Below the pieces are notes generated by a model. The model made no database searches. It was not told the DNA's origin and saw only the letters and a program-made list of their open reading frames with translations. From positions 124,001 to 188,000 of the forward strand of contig CAWISL010000011.1 of NCBI GenBank assembly GCA_963838795.1: a stretch of DNA of 64,000 bases. Direction: 5' to 3'. Below, in pieces: positions 14,298 through 21,830 of this stretch. The stretch is from JAIBJN01 sp963838795. Lineage in GTDB: Bacteria > Actinomycetota > Thermoleophilia > Gaiellales > Gaiellaceae. The position numbers were made by a program, and so were the translations under genes. Position 1 is the first letter of the stretch, and every line of letters starts with the position of its first letter.

Positions 14298-15017
14298 GTG
14301 ACCGTCGTCCGGGTGACGCTCGAGTACGACGGCTCGGGCTTTTCCGGCTGGGCGGCTCAGCCCGGGCTACGAACCGTGGAGGGAGAGCTCCGCGCGGCGC
14401 TCGACGAGCTCTACGCCGGCTGGAGCACGCTAGCGGTGGCGGGTCGCACAGACGCCGGCGTCCACGCGCTCGGGCAGGTGGCGAGCTTCGAAGCGGACGG
14501 CGGCCCTCCACCCGAGCGCGCGGCGGCGGCGCTGAACGGCGTCCTCCCCGACGACGTCGCAGCGGTCGGGAGCGAGCCGGCGGCCGCCGGCTTCAGCGCG
14601 CGTTTCTCGGCGACGGGCCGCTCGTACCGCTACCGCGTCTGGCGCCGTGTCGCGCACTCACCGCTCGAGCGGCGCCGCTCCCTCTGGATGCCGCGCTTCG
14701 TGGACGAGGACGCCCTCTCCACGGCGGCCGGCCTCCTGATCGGAGAGCATGACTTCCGCGCCTTCACTCCCGCGGAGACGCAGCACGAGTCCTTCAGGCG
14801 TGTCGTCCGGGAGGCCGCCTGGGAGCGCGACGGCCACGTTCTCAGCTTCACGATCACGGCCGACAGCTTCCTGCGCCACATGGTGCGGACCCTGGTCGGG
14901 ACGATGCTCGAGCAGACGCCCGACCAGGTCGAGCGGCTCCTGGAAGGGCGCTCGCGAGACGAGGCCGGCGCGACCGCCCCGCCCTGGGGCCTGTACCTCG
15001 AGCGCGTCCTGTACTAG
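14298..15017 (+). CDS. truA: tRNA pseudouridine(38-40) synthase
   Basis: TruA modifies uridines 38-40 in the anticodon arm. It has 239 residues, with the N-terminal YDGSGFSGWAAQPGLRTVEG and the catalytic aspartate in AGRTDAGVHALGQV (about residue 52). The C-terminal TADSFLRHMVRTLVGTM is also typical. The start is GTG. It often follows rplQ in actinobacteria; here the ArsR pair intervenes on the other strand. The stop overlaps the convergent stop of the next gene (TACTAG). Confidence 0.95.
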   Translation: MTVVRVTLEYDGSGFSGWAAQPGLRTVEGELRAALDELYAGWSTLAVAGRTDAGVHALGQVASFEADGGPPPERAAAALNGVLPDDVAAVGSEPAAAGFSARFSATGRSYRYRVWRRVAHSPLERRRSLWMPRFVDEDALSTAAGLLIGEHDFRAFTPAETQHESFRRVVREAAWERDGHVLSFTITADSFLRHMVRTLVGTMLEQTPDQVERLLEGRSRDEAGATAPPWGLYLERVLY

Positions 15018-15421
15018 AGCGCCCGCACGCGGTTGTTGCGCGGGTTGTGCTCGAGCTCCACGAGGCCGAGGTGCTCGAGAAGGGGCGGGACGTACATGGC
15101 GAAGCGACCGCGGAGGCTCTTCTTCAGCCCGTACCAGCCCCCGACCGGATTGTCGGACGAGCGAGCCCAGGCCTCGACCGTCCCCTCGGCGGCGGGCTTC
15201 TGCTCGTCCGCGCTCCCGAGGGGCATCCAGTCGCCGTGCGCCTTCAGCATCGCGTGGAGGTCGTCGACCGCTTGCAGCCGGTAGGCGAGCGTCGTCTTGC
15301 CGACGACGCAGACGAGGGCTGGCGGGTCGGCCGCCTCGTCCCGATAGAGCTGGTACTCGGACGTGCCGGGCGGCGTCTGCAGCACCCAGGGCGACGCTTT
15401 CGTGCCCTCACCGTTCGACAT
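15014..15421 (-). CDS. Conserved hypothetical protein, 135 residues
   Basis: I do not recognise this family with certainty. The protein is soluble and lacks a signal peptide. Visible features are an N-terminal WVLQTPPGTSEYQLYRD, a helical LQAVDDLHAMLKAHGDWMPL and a winged-helix-like C-terminus (GRFAMYVPPLLEHLGLVELE) ending NPRNNRVRAL. The C-terminal part could be nucleic-acid binding. It is convergent with truA and divergent from the HAD gene. Confidence 0.7.
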   Translation of the reverse strand: MSNGEGTKASPWVLQTPPGTSEYQLYRDEAADPPALVCVVGKTTLAYRLQAVDDLHAMLKAHGDWMPLGSADEQKPAAEGTVEAWARSSDNPVGGWYGLKKSLRGRFAMYVPPLLEHLGLVELEHNPRNNRVRAL

Positions 15422-15458
15422 GGCGCGATCATGGCACAGGTGGCCCGCAGGGCGTCGA

Positions 15459-15464
15459 TACGAT
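15459..15464 (+). promoter_or_regulatory. -10 element, leaderless start of the HAD gene
   Basis: TACGAT lies 6 nt before the GTG at 15471 with no ribosome-binding site between, the spacing expected if transcription begins at the start codon. Confidence 0.45.
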
Positions 15465-15470
15465 CAAGCG

Positions 15471-16100
15471 GTGCGCTATCGCAACGTCCTCTTCGACCTC
15501 GACGGCACGCTGATCGACTCCGGGGCGATCATCCTCGCCTCCTTCAAGCACGCCACGCGGACCGTGCTCCACCGGGAGATTCCCGACGCGGAGCTTGCCG
15601 CCCGCGTCGGCGGCTCCAACATCTACGACCAGATGCGGGCCATCGACGAGCTGCAGGCCGACGAGCTCGTCCGCGTCTACCGGGAACACAACAAGCCGCT
15701 GCACGACGAGCTGGAGGCCTTCGAGGGAGTCGAGCACGTGCTCGCCGAGCTGAAGAGGCGGGGGCGCCGTCTCGGGATCGTGACGGCGAAGCGTCGCCAG
15801 ACCGTCGAGCTCGCCTTCGCGGTCCTTCCGCTCGAGCGCTACTTCGACGCCGTCGTCACGTCCGACATGACCGACCGGCACAAGCCCGATCCCGCACCGG
15901 TGCTGGCGGCGCTCCAGCTGCTGGACGCGGACGCGGCCGAGTCGGCGTTCGTCGGCGACTCGCCCTTCGACGTCGGCGCCGGCAGGGCGGCCGGCGTCTA
16001 CACGGTCGCCGTCGCCTGGGGCAACATCCATCCCGTGGAGGCGCTCGCCGAGGCCGACGCGCTCGTCGAGACCCCGGAGCAGCTCCTGGATGTCCTGTAG
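15471..16100 (+). CDS. HAD-superfamily phosphatase, phosphoglycolate phosphatase-like
   Basis: This 209-residue HAD hydrolase has motif I FDLDGTLIDSG, motif II TAK in GIVTAKRRQT, and motif III/IV KPDPAPV and FVGDSPFDVGAGRAAG. The four-helix cap after motif I makes it subclass IA like Gph/PpaX. The precise substrate cannot be told. The GTG start follows TACGAT by 6 nt. A palindromic repeat begins right after its stop. Confidence 0.88.
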   Translation: MRYRNVLFDLDGTLIDSGAIILASFKHATRTVLHREIPDAELAARVGGSNIYDQMRAIDELQADELVRVYREHNKPLHDELEAFEGVEHVLAELKRRGRRLGIVTAKRRQTVELAFAVLPLERYFDAVVTSDMTDRHKPDPAPVLAALQLLDADAAESAFVGDSPFDVGAGRAAGVYTVAVAWGNIHPVEALAEADALVETPEQLLDVL

Positions 16101-16263
16101 GAACTCCTTTCGAAATGAAGCCGTGTGCCGACGGGCCGCCCTGGACGGCGCGATTCTGCGTCCTCAGTCGCGCCCGTATTCTCGAATACGAGCGCTCCCT
16201 GCGTCCTTGCCTCGCACTCGCCCAGGACACCCCGTCGGCGGCGCATCATTCCGAAATGAGTTC
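16101..16263. repeat. Palindromic repeat element, copy 2 (HAD gene-ligA spacer)
   Basis: The terminal inverted repeats GAACTCCTTTCGAAATGA (16101-16118) and its partner at 16246-16263 match at 16 of 18 positions. The inner arms also pair (GCCGACGGG with CCCGTCGGC). The core hairpin is CGTATTC-TC-GAATACG (16175-16190). Compared with copies 1 and 3 both strands of the stem have changed together. The ligA start codon lies inside the right terminal repeat. It is open in the ligA frame. Confidence 0.8.
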
Positions 16264-18262
16264 TAAGACCCTGGCGAAACGCGTCGCCGAGCTGCGGGAG
16301 CAGATCAACCACCACCTCTACCGCTACCACGTCCTCGACGACCCGGAGATCTCGGACGCGGAGTACGACCGGCTCTTCGACGAGCTGCAGCGACTCGAGG
16401 AGGAGAACCCGGACTTGGCCACCCCGGATTCGCCGACGCAGCGCGTCGGCGCGACCCCGTCGGACAAGTTCCGGAAGGTCGAGCACCTGACGCCTATGGG
16501 CTCCCTGGAGAAGGTCACCACCGACGAGGCGCTGGCCAAGTGGGCCGACGACGTGCGCAAGCGCCTCGACTCGGACGAGCCGGTCGCCTACGTGACGGAG
16601 CCGAAGATCGACGGCTCGGCCGTCTCGCTCGTGTACGAGGACGGCCTCCTCGCGCGCGGCGCCACCCGCGGAGACGGAGAGCGGGGGGAGGACATCACGC
16701 CGAACCTGCGGACGATCAAGGCGATCCCTCTCAGCATGCGGAACGCCGACGGCGAGTCCCCGCCTCCGGTGCTCGAGGTGCGCGGCGAGGTCTACTTTCC
16801 GCTGTCCGCCTTCAACCGGCTGAACGAGCGCCTGGTGGCCGAGGGCAAGAAGACGGCCCCGAATCCGCGTAACGCCGCCGCTGGCTCGCTCCGCCAACTG
16901 AACCCGCAGATCACCGCCGAGCGGGAGCTCTCGATCTGGGTGTATGGGATCGGCCGCGGCGACGGCCTCGACTTCCGCACGCACTGGGAGACCCTCGAGT
17001 GGCTGCGCGAGCGCGGCTTCCGGACGAACCCGCACGCGCGACGCCACGAGTCTCTCGAGTCGGTCGCGCTGGAGTGCGCCGAGTGGGAAGAGAAGCGGCT
17101 CGAGCTCGACTACGAGATCGACGGCATCGTCATCAAGGTCGACTCCCTCGACCAGCAGCGGCGGCTCGGCGCGCTGCACGGACGCCCGCGCTGGGCGCGG
17201 GCCTTCAAGTGGGCCCCGATGACCGCGCAGACGAAGCTCCTCAAGATCCACGTGCGAGTAGGGCGCACCGGGGCGCTGAACCCCTGGGCGCAGCTCGAGC
17301 CCGTGGAGGTGGGCGGGGTCACCGTCTCCCAGGCGACGCTGCACAACGAAGAGGACATCAACCGCAAGGACATCCGCCAGGGAGACGCGGTGATCGTGCA
17401 GCGGGCCGGCGACGTGATTCCCCAGGTGGTCGGCCCGGTGCTGCCGCACGCGAAGGGGACGAGACGGTTCCGGATGCCGAAGAACTGCCCTCTCTGTGGC
17501 GCCGAGATCGTCAAGCCCGAGGGCGAGGTGATGCACCGCTGCCCGAACAACGCCTGCCCGTCGCGCGGGCTCGAGTCCCTGATCAACTGGGTGATGGCGG
17601 CCGCGGACATCGAGGGAGTCGGGGAGCAGTTCGTGCGCCGGCTCTGGGACCTCGGGCTTCTGCGCTCGATCCCCGATCTCTACCGCCTGACGGCGGAGCA
17701 GCTTGCCGAGCTCGACGGCTACGCGGAGATCTCCGCCCGAAACGCGGTGGATTCGATCGCCGCCTCCAAGCAGATCCCGTTCTCGCGCGTCCTCTTCGGG
17801 CTCAACATCCCGGACGTCGGCTGGGTGACGGCACAGAACCTCGCCCGCCACTTCGGCTCGGTGGACGCGCTGCTCGCCGCGCGGCAGGAGGACGTCGAGG
17901 AGGTCGAGGGGATCGGGCCCGACCGCGCCGAGTCGATCGCCACGTGGTTTGCCGACGAGAGGAATCGCGCTCTGGTCGAGGAGCTGCGTGCCCTGGGGAT
18001 CCGCTTCGAGCTCGCCGCGGCCGAGCGCCCGATCGAGGGCCCGCTCACCGGCCGGACGTACGTGGTCACCGGGACGCTCGAGCGCTGGTCGCGCGAGCAG
18101 GCACGGGCCGCCCTAGAGGCAAAGGGAGCCAAGGTGACGGACTCGGTCTCGAAGAAGACGGCGGCGGTGATCGTCGGCGAGAACCCGGGCTCCAAGGTGG
18201 ACAAGGCCCGCAAGGCGGGCGTCGAGATCCTCGACGAGGCTGGCTTCGAGAAGCTTCTTTAG
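16256..18262 (+). CDS. ligA: NAD-dependent DNA ligase
   Basis: LigA (668 residues) seals nicks during replication and repair. It has domain Ia (LREQINHHLYRYHVLDDPEI), the adenylation site with catalytic lysine in EPKIDGSAVSLVYEDG, an OB fold (VGRTGALNPWAQLEPV), a four-cysteine zinc finger (CPLCGAEI, CPNNACPSR), HhH repeats (EVEGIGPDRAESIA) and a BRCT domain (GRTYVVTGTLERWSREQ). The ATG at 16256 is the start with conserved sequence directly after it, but no ribosome site precedes it because the upstream DNA belongs to a repeat element. Confidence 0.97.
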   Translation: MSSKTLAKRVAELREQINHHLYRYHVLDDPEISDAEYDRLFDELQRLEEENPDLATPDSPTQRVGATPSDKFRKVEHLTPMGSLEKVTTDEALAKWADDVRKRLDSDEPVAYVTEPKIDGSAVSLVYEDGLLARGATRGDGERGEDITPNLRTIKAIPLSMRNADGESPPPVLEVRGEVYFPLSAFNRLNERLVAEGKKTAPNPRNAAAGSLRQLNPQITAERELSIWVYGIGRGDGLDFRTHWETLEWLRERGFRTNPHARRHESLESVALECAEWEEKRLELDYEIDGIVIKVDSLDQQRRLGALHGRPRWARAFKWAPMTAQTKLLKIHVRVGRTGALNPWAQLEPVEVGGVTVSQATLHNEEDINRKDIRQGDAVIVQRAGDVIPQVVGPVLPHAKGTRRFRMPKNCPLCGAEIVKPEGEVMHRCPNNACPSRGLESLINWVMAAADIEGVGEQFVRRLWDLGLLRSIPDLYRLTAEQLAELDGYAEISARNAVDSIAASKQIPFSRVLFGLNIPDVGWVTAQNLARHFGSVDALLAARQEDVEEVEGIGPDRAESIATWFADERNRALVEELRALGIRFELAAAERPIEGPLTGRTYVVTGTLERWSREQARAALEAKGAKVTDSVSKKTAAVIVGENPGSKVDKARKAGVEILDEAGFEKLL

Positions 18263-18427
18263 GAGGGTTCAGCGGAATGACGGCTGTGCCGCTGGGCCGC
18301 GCTGCTCGCCCCGAGTGCTGCGTCCTCAGTCGCGCCCGTAGCCTCCGGCTACGAGCGCTCCCTGCGTCCTTGCCTCGGAACGACCATCGCACCCCTGCAA
18401 CGAGCGACATTCCGCCAAACCCCTCCT
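18261..18427. repeat. Palindromic repeat element, copy 3 (between convergent ligA and dacB)
   Basis: The ends AGGAGGGTTCAGCGGAATG (18261-18279) and CATTCCGCCAAACCCCTCCT (18408-18427) are inverted repeats and touch both flanking stop codons. The core CGTAGCCTCCGGCTACG (18337-18353) and the flanking GCGTCCTCAGTCGCGCC and GCGCTCCCTGCGTCCTTGCC are nearly identical to copy 2. It fills the whole spacer between two converging genes, so it may serve as a two-way terminator. Confidence 0.8.
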
Positions 18428-19649
18428 AGAGAGTCCGTGCGAGCGCCTGGGCGAAGCGATCCTGGGCGCGTCGGGCCCTCGTCCAGTTGATCGGGCTGCC
18501 GTTCTGGAGGATGGCGAAGACGTAGCGCCTTCCTACGTAGCCCGAGAGGGCGGACGACGCGTGCGTCGTGCCGGTCTTCGCGCGCACGCGCCCCCGGGCG
18601 GGGCCGTTGCGCATGCGCTCCTCGAGCGTCCCGTCCACGCCCGCGACGGCGAGCGAGGAGAAGAGCGGCGTCCGCACGGCCAGGTCCTGCCAGGCCGAGA
18701 CGAGCAGCTCCGCGAGCGCGGCGGCCGTGACGCGGTCGTGGCGCGACAGCCCGGAGCCGTCGACGATCCGAACGCCGGCGAGCGGGACGCCGCGCGCCGC
18801 CAGCTCGCGGCGGATGACGATGCAGCCGGCCCTCGTCGTTCCCACGCCCCGGATCGCCGCCCCCAGGTGCTTGACGAGCATCTCGGCGAAGAAGTTGTCG
18901 CTGATCTTGTTCATGCGGCGGACGATCGCGGTCATGACGCGTGAGCGCACGACCGCGAGCGTCGCGGAGCCGACGGGAGCTCTCCCGCGCGCCGCCTTGC
19001 CGCCGACCGCGATCCCTGCGGCGACGAGAGCCTTCTTGAAGGCCCTGGCCGCCCAGAGAGCGGGATTGCCGACAGTGCGCCCGTCCACCTTGGCCCGGTC
19101 GACGACGAGGGCGGAGAGCGGAGGCGACTCGTCCTTGTAGAACGAGGGGCGCCAGCCGTCCGCCGTGCGGCGCGTGTCGAAGTAGGTCTCGTCGCCCGAG
19201 ATCCGGCCGGTGACGCGGCGAATGCCGGCGACGCGCAGCTTCGACGCGAGCGTTCGCAAGTCTCCGGTCGAGAAGGTCGGGTCGCCGTGGCCTCTGAGCA
19301 CGAGTCGGCCCTGCCAGGTCGAGCCGACCCGGGAGCCGGCGCCGAGCACCTCGGTCCGGATCCGGTACCCGGGCCCGAGCCGGTCGAGGGCGGCGAGCGC
19401 GACGCCCAGCTTCTCGTTGGATGCGGGGCGGAGCGAACGGCCGCGGTGCCACCCGTAGACAACCTCGCCGGTCCGGAGGTCGAGTGCCAGCGCGCCCGTC
19501 CGGGCGCGGGAGACGCCGGCGATCGTGAGCGCCCGGTCGAGCTCCTGGCGCAGCGACTGGGCGCCCGCGGGCGCCGCCACGACGGCAGCCAGGACCAGCG
19601 GCGCAACCGCCGCGAGCAAGCGCGTTCCGGTGACCCCCACATTCCTCAT
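18426..19649 (-). CDS. dacB: D-alanyl-D-alanine carboxypeptidase/endopeptidase, PBP4 (class C) family
   Basis: This 407-residue peptidase S13 protein is exported and trims or cleaves peptidoglycan cross-bridges. A signal peptide occupies residues 1-30 (LLAAVAPLVLAAVVAAPAGA). The active-site SxxK is SNEK at residues 77-80, the second motif is SDN in NKISDNFFAEM, and the third KTG in RAKTGTTHAS. I chose the ATG at 19649 because it starts the signal peptide; upstream in-frame codons are not protein-like. Confidence 0.93.
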   Translation of the reverse strand: MRNVGVTGTRLLAAVAPLVLAAVVAAPAGAQSLRQELDRALTIAGVSRARTGALALDLRTGEVVYGWHRGRSLRPASNEKLGVALAALDRLGPGYRIRTEVLGAGSRVGSTWQGRLVLRGHGDPTFSTGDLRTLASKLRVAGIRRVTGRISGDETYFDTRRTADGWRPSFYKDESPPLSALVVDRAKVDGRTVGNPALWAARAFKKALVAAGIAVGGKAARGRAPVGSATLAVVRSRVMTAIVRRMNKISDNFFAEMLVKHLGAAIRGVGTTRAGCIVIRRELAARGVPLAGVRIVDGSGLSRHDRVTAAALAELLVSAWQDLAVRTPLFSSLAVAGVDGTLEERMRNGPARGRVRAKTGTTHASSALSGYVGRRYVFAILQNGSPINWTRARRAQDRFAQALARTL

Positions 19650-19724
19650 AGGTCCGATTGCCCCGCAGGATAGGCCGTTCGGCCCTTGGAGGGGCAGCTT
19701 CGCCTCACTACGTTCAGCTTCCGC

Positions 19725-20015
19725 ATGAGCGACGACCTCTCGATCCTCTTCGACCGCATCCGCCTCCTCCTGGATGGAGGCCAGGCGCGGCGGCGCCCGG
19801 ACGAGGCGGCGGTGGAGCTTACGCTGACCGACGGCTATGCCCGCGCTCTCGCGCTCGACGGGGAGCGGCTCCGCACCGAGGAGCGGATCCGAGAGCTGGC
19901 CGGCAGCGACGAGCACGTGGGCGAGGTGCGCATTCTGAAAGCGCGGCTGGCGCTCCTCGAGGAGGAGCTCGTACAGCTTCGGGGCCTGCTCGGCACCCTT
20001 TCGCGCACCCGCTAG
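19725..20015 (+). CDS. Small coiled-coil protein, unknown function
   Basis: This is a 96-residue soluble protein, largely helical. It has SILFDRIRLLLDGG at the N-terminus and heptad-like patterns in the C-terminal half (RILKARLALLEEELVQLRGL), suggesting a coiled coil. No family was recognised. TACGTT lies 10 nt before the ATG as a possible -10 box. Its stop overlaps the stop of the convergent response-regulator gene. Confidence 0.65.
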   Translation: MSDDLSILFDRIRLLLDGGQARRRPDEAAVELTLTDGYARALALDGERLRTEERIRELAGSDEHVGEVRILKARLALLEEELVQLRGLLGTLSRTR

Positions 20016-20650
20016 ACGATTCCGCTTCGCACGGCGTAAACAGCCGCCTGGATGCGGTTCTCGATCTGGAGCTTCATGAGGATGTTCGAGATGTGGTTCT
20101 TGACCGTCTTCGGGCTGATGTAGAGGTCGCGAGCGATCTCGGCGTTGTCCTTCCCGATTGCGATCAACCGGAGGACCTCGAGCTCCCGGTCGGACAGCTC
20201 GGCCCGGATCGTGCGCGCGGCCGCGGAGTCGGCGGTCTGCGACCGGAGGCGTTGGAGGACCTTCGCGGCGATGTGAGGCGAGATGAGGGACTCCCCGCTC
20301 GCGGCGGCGCGGATGCCGGCGATCAGCTGGTCGATGGAGGAGTCCTTCAGCAGGTAGCCGCAGGCGCCGGCCATCACTGCCGCCATCACGTCGTCGTCGT
20401 CGACGGAGATGGTCAGGACGACCACGCGCGTCCGCGGCGCGATGCTCGACACCTGGCGCGTCGTCTCGACGCCGGTGAGCCCCGGCATCTTCAGATCCAT
20501 GACGACGACGTCCGGCGCGAGCTCGCCGACGAGGCGCAGGGCGTCGGTGCCGTTGTCGGCTTCGCCGACGACCTGGAGGCCCTGCTCTTCGAGCAGGCTC
20601 CTCAAGCCGGTGCGAAAGAGGTCGTGGTCGTCGACGAGCAGGACACGCAA
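20012..20650 (-). CDS. NarL/LuxR-family response regulator
   Basis: This 212-residue two-domain regulator has a receiver domain with acidic pocket DDHD at the start, a phospho-acceptor aspartate in VVMDLKMPGLTG (about residue 52) and a lysine in GYLLKDSS. The C-terminal GerE-type HTH has LSDRELEVLRLIAIGKDNAE and ISPKTVKNHISNIL. No histidine kinase is adjacent, so the partner is unknown. The upstream neighbour on the same strand is a secreted 3D-domain protein. Confidence 0.92.
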   Translation of the reverse strand: MRVLLVDDHDLFRTGLRSLLEEQGLQVVGEADNGTDALRLVGELAPDVVVMDLKMPGLTGVETTRQVSSIAPRTRVVVLTISVDDDDVMAAVMAGACGYLLKDSSIDQLIAGIRAAASGESLISPHIAAKVLQRLRSQTADSAAARTIRAELSDRELEVLRLIAIGKDNAEIARDLYISPKTVKNHISNILMKLQIENRIQAAVYAVRSGIV

Positions 20651-20753
20651 CTCTTCGAGCTGCTTCCCCGGGCGCGGATCCTCGGCGACTGACGTCGCTT
20701 CCTCCTCTGCTCGCCGGTGACGAACGGAGAGTCTAGCGCTTGTTGCCGCGCTG

Positions 20754-20783
20754 ATGCCTAGCCAGCAAACGCCGGCCAGGCAT
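20754..20783 (-). terminator. Hairpin after the 3D-domain gene
   Basis: ATGCCT pairs with AGGCAT and the inner GCC with GGC around a loop. The hairpin begins at the stop codon of the 3D-domain gene on the minus strand. No run of T follows, so if it terminates transcription it is a weak or Rho-assisted site. Confidence 0.45.
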
Positions 20784-21805
20784 TACCAGTAGACCGTGAT
20801 CGTGAGCGTCTGCCGCCCCCAGGCACGCGCCTGTGCGCAGGTCGGAAACCAGATGTCGATGATCCTGCCGATGATCGCCGAGCCCCGGTCGGCAGCGACG
20901 CCGTCGCCGTAGCCGGGGATGTACATCTTCGTCCCGAACGGGAAGATGCGCGTGTCGACGGCGACCGTGCCCCAGCCGAGCGGAAGCCCGCTTGCCGTGC
21001 CGACCCCGCCGCAGTAGGCGACGACGTCGACCACGATCTGCGACCCGCCGGGCTTGGGCCCCGAAGGCTCGGGCGGGGGCTCGGGCCGCGAGCCCGGGGT
21101 GGGCGTCTCGGCCGAGGCCTCCGCGGCCTGCGCGCTCAGGCGGGCGATCTGGCGGGCGTTCAGCGTCCGGCGGTCGGCGAGGCCGGCGATGTAGGCCTCG
21201 CGCTCGGCGCGAGCCGAGGCGAGCGCCGCCTGCTCGGCCTCGACGCGGGCGACGACCCGGCGCAGCTCGGCGCTACGCTCGCCGAGGGCACGAAGCGAAC
21301 GCTGGAGCTCCAGCCGCGCTCCGCGGACCTCCTCGAGAATCGCGCGGTCCTGGTCGGCGAGGCGCGTGAGGCCGTCGAAGGCGGAGAGGGCGTCGTCGAG
21401 GGACTCGGCCGCGAGGATCACGGCGAGCGGGTCGACCTCGCCCTCCACGTAGAGCTGGCGGAGCCGGTTGCCCAGGCGGCGCTCGGCCTCCTCGACGTCG
21501 GCTCTGGCGAGCTCGAGGGTACGCCGGGCCGCCTCCTCCTCGCGCTCGAGGGCCGCGCGACGCGCGTCGAGGGCGGCCAGCCGCCGCTCGGCGCCAGCGA
21601 GCCGCGTCTCGAGTGCATAGAGGTCAAGGAGGGCGGCCTGCGAGCGGGCGGCGAGCCCGTCGTTCTCCGCCCGCAGGCGCTCGACCTCGCTCCTGAGAGT
21701 CGCCGGATCGTCGGCGCGTGCCGCCGAGGAGGAGAGGAGAGCGACGAGGGCGAGCGCGCCTACCGCCGCGAACCGGATCCAGGGTCTTCGAGCACCCGCG
21801 TCCAC
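20783..21805 (-). CDS. Secreted coiled-coil protein with C-terminal 3D domain
   Basis: This 340-residue exported protein has a signal peptide in residues 1-31 (FAAVGALALVALLSSSAARA). A long coiled coil (about 35-230) rich in E, R and A follows, then a proline-rich linker, then the 3D domain with three aspartates in AVDTRIFPFGTKMY, ADRGSAI and IDIWF. The 3D fold is shared with MltA and other lytic transglycosylases, so a role in cell-wall remodelling is likely. It is divergent from an NlpC/P60 gene with a similar coiled coil. Confidence 0.85.
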   Translation of the reverse strand: MDAGARRPWIRFAAVGALALVALLSSSAARADDPATLRSEVERLRAENDGLAARSQAALLDLYALETRLAGAERRLAALDARRAALEREEEAARRTLELARADVEEAERRLGNRLRQLYVEGEVDPLAVILAAESLDDALSAFDGLTRLADQDRAILEEVRGARLELQRSLRALGERSAELRRVVARVEAEQAALASARAEREAYIAGLADRRTLNARQIARLSAQAAEASAETPTPGSRPEPPPEPSGPKPGGSQIVVDVVAYCGGVGTASGLPLGWGTVAVDTRIFPFGTKMYIPGYGDGVAADRGSAIIGRIIDIWFPTCAQARAWGRQTLTITVYW

Positions 21806-21830
21806 GAACGGAGCAGCCTACCAGCTGACA

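Noticed and set aside
15998..17851. A 617-codon open frame antisense to ligA
   Set aside because: Low-complexity shadow of the ligA coding sequence, with no domain or ribosome site.
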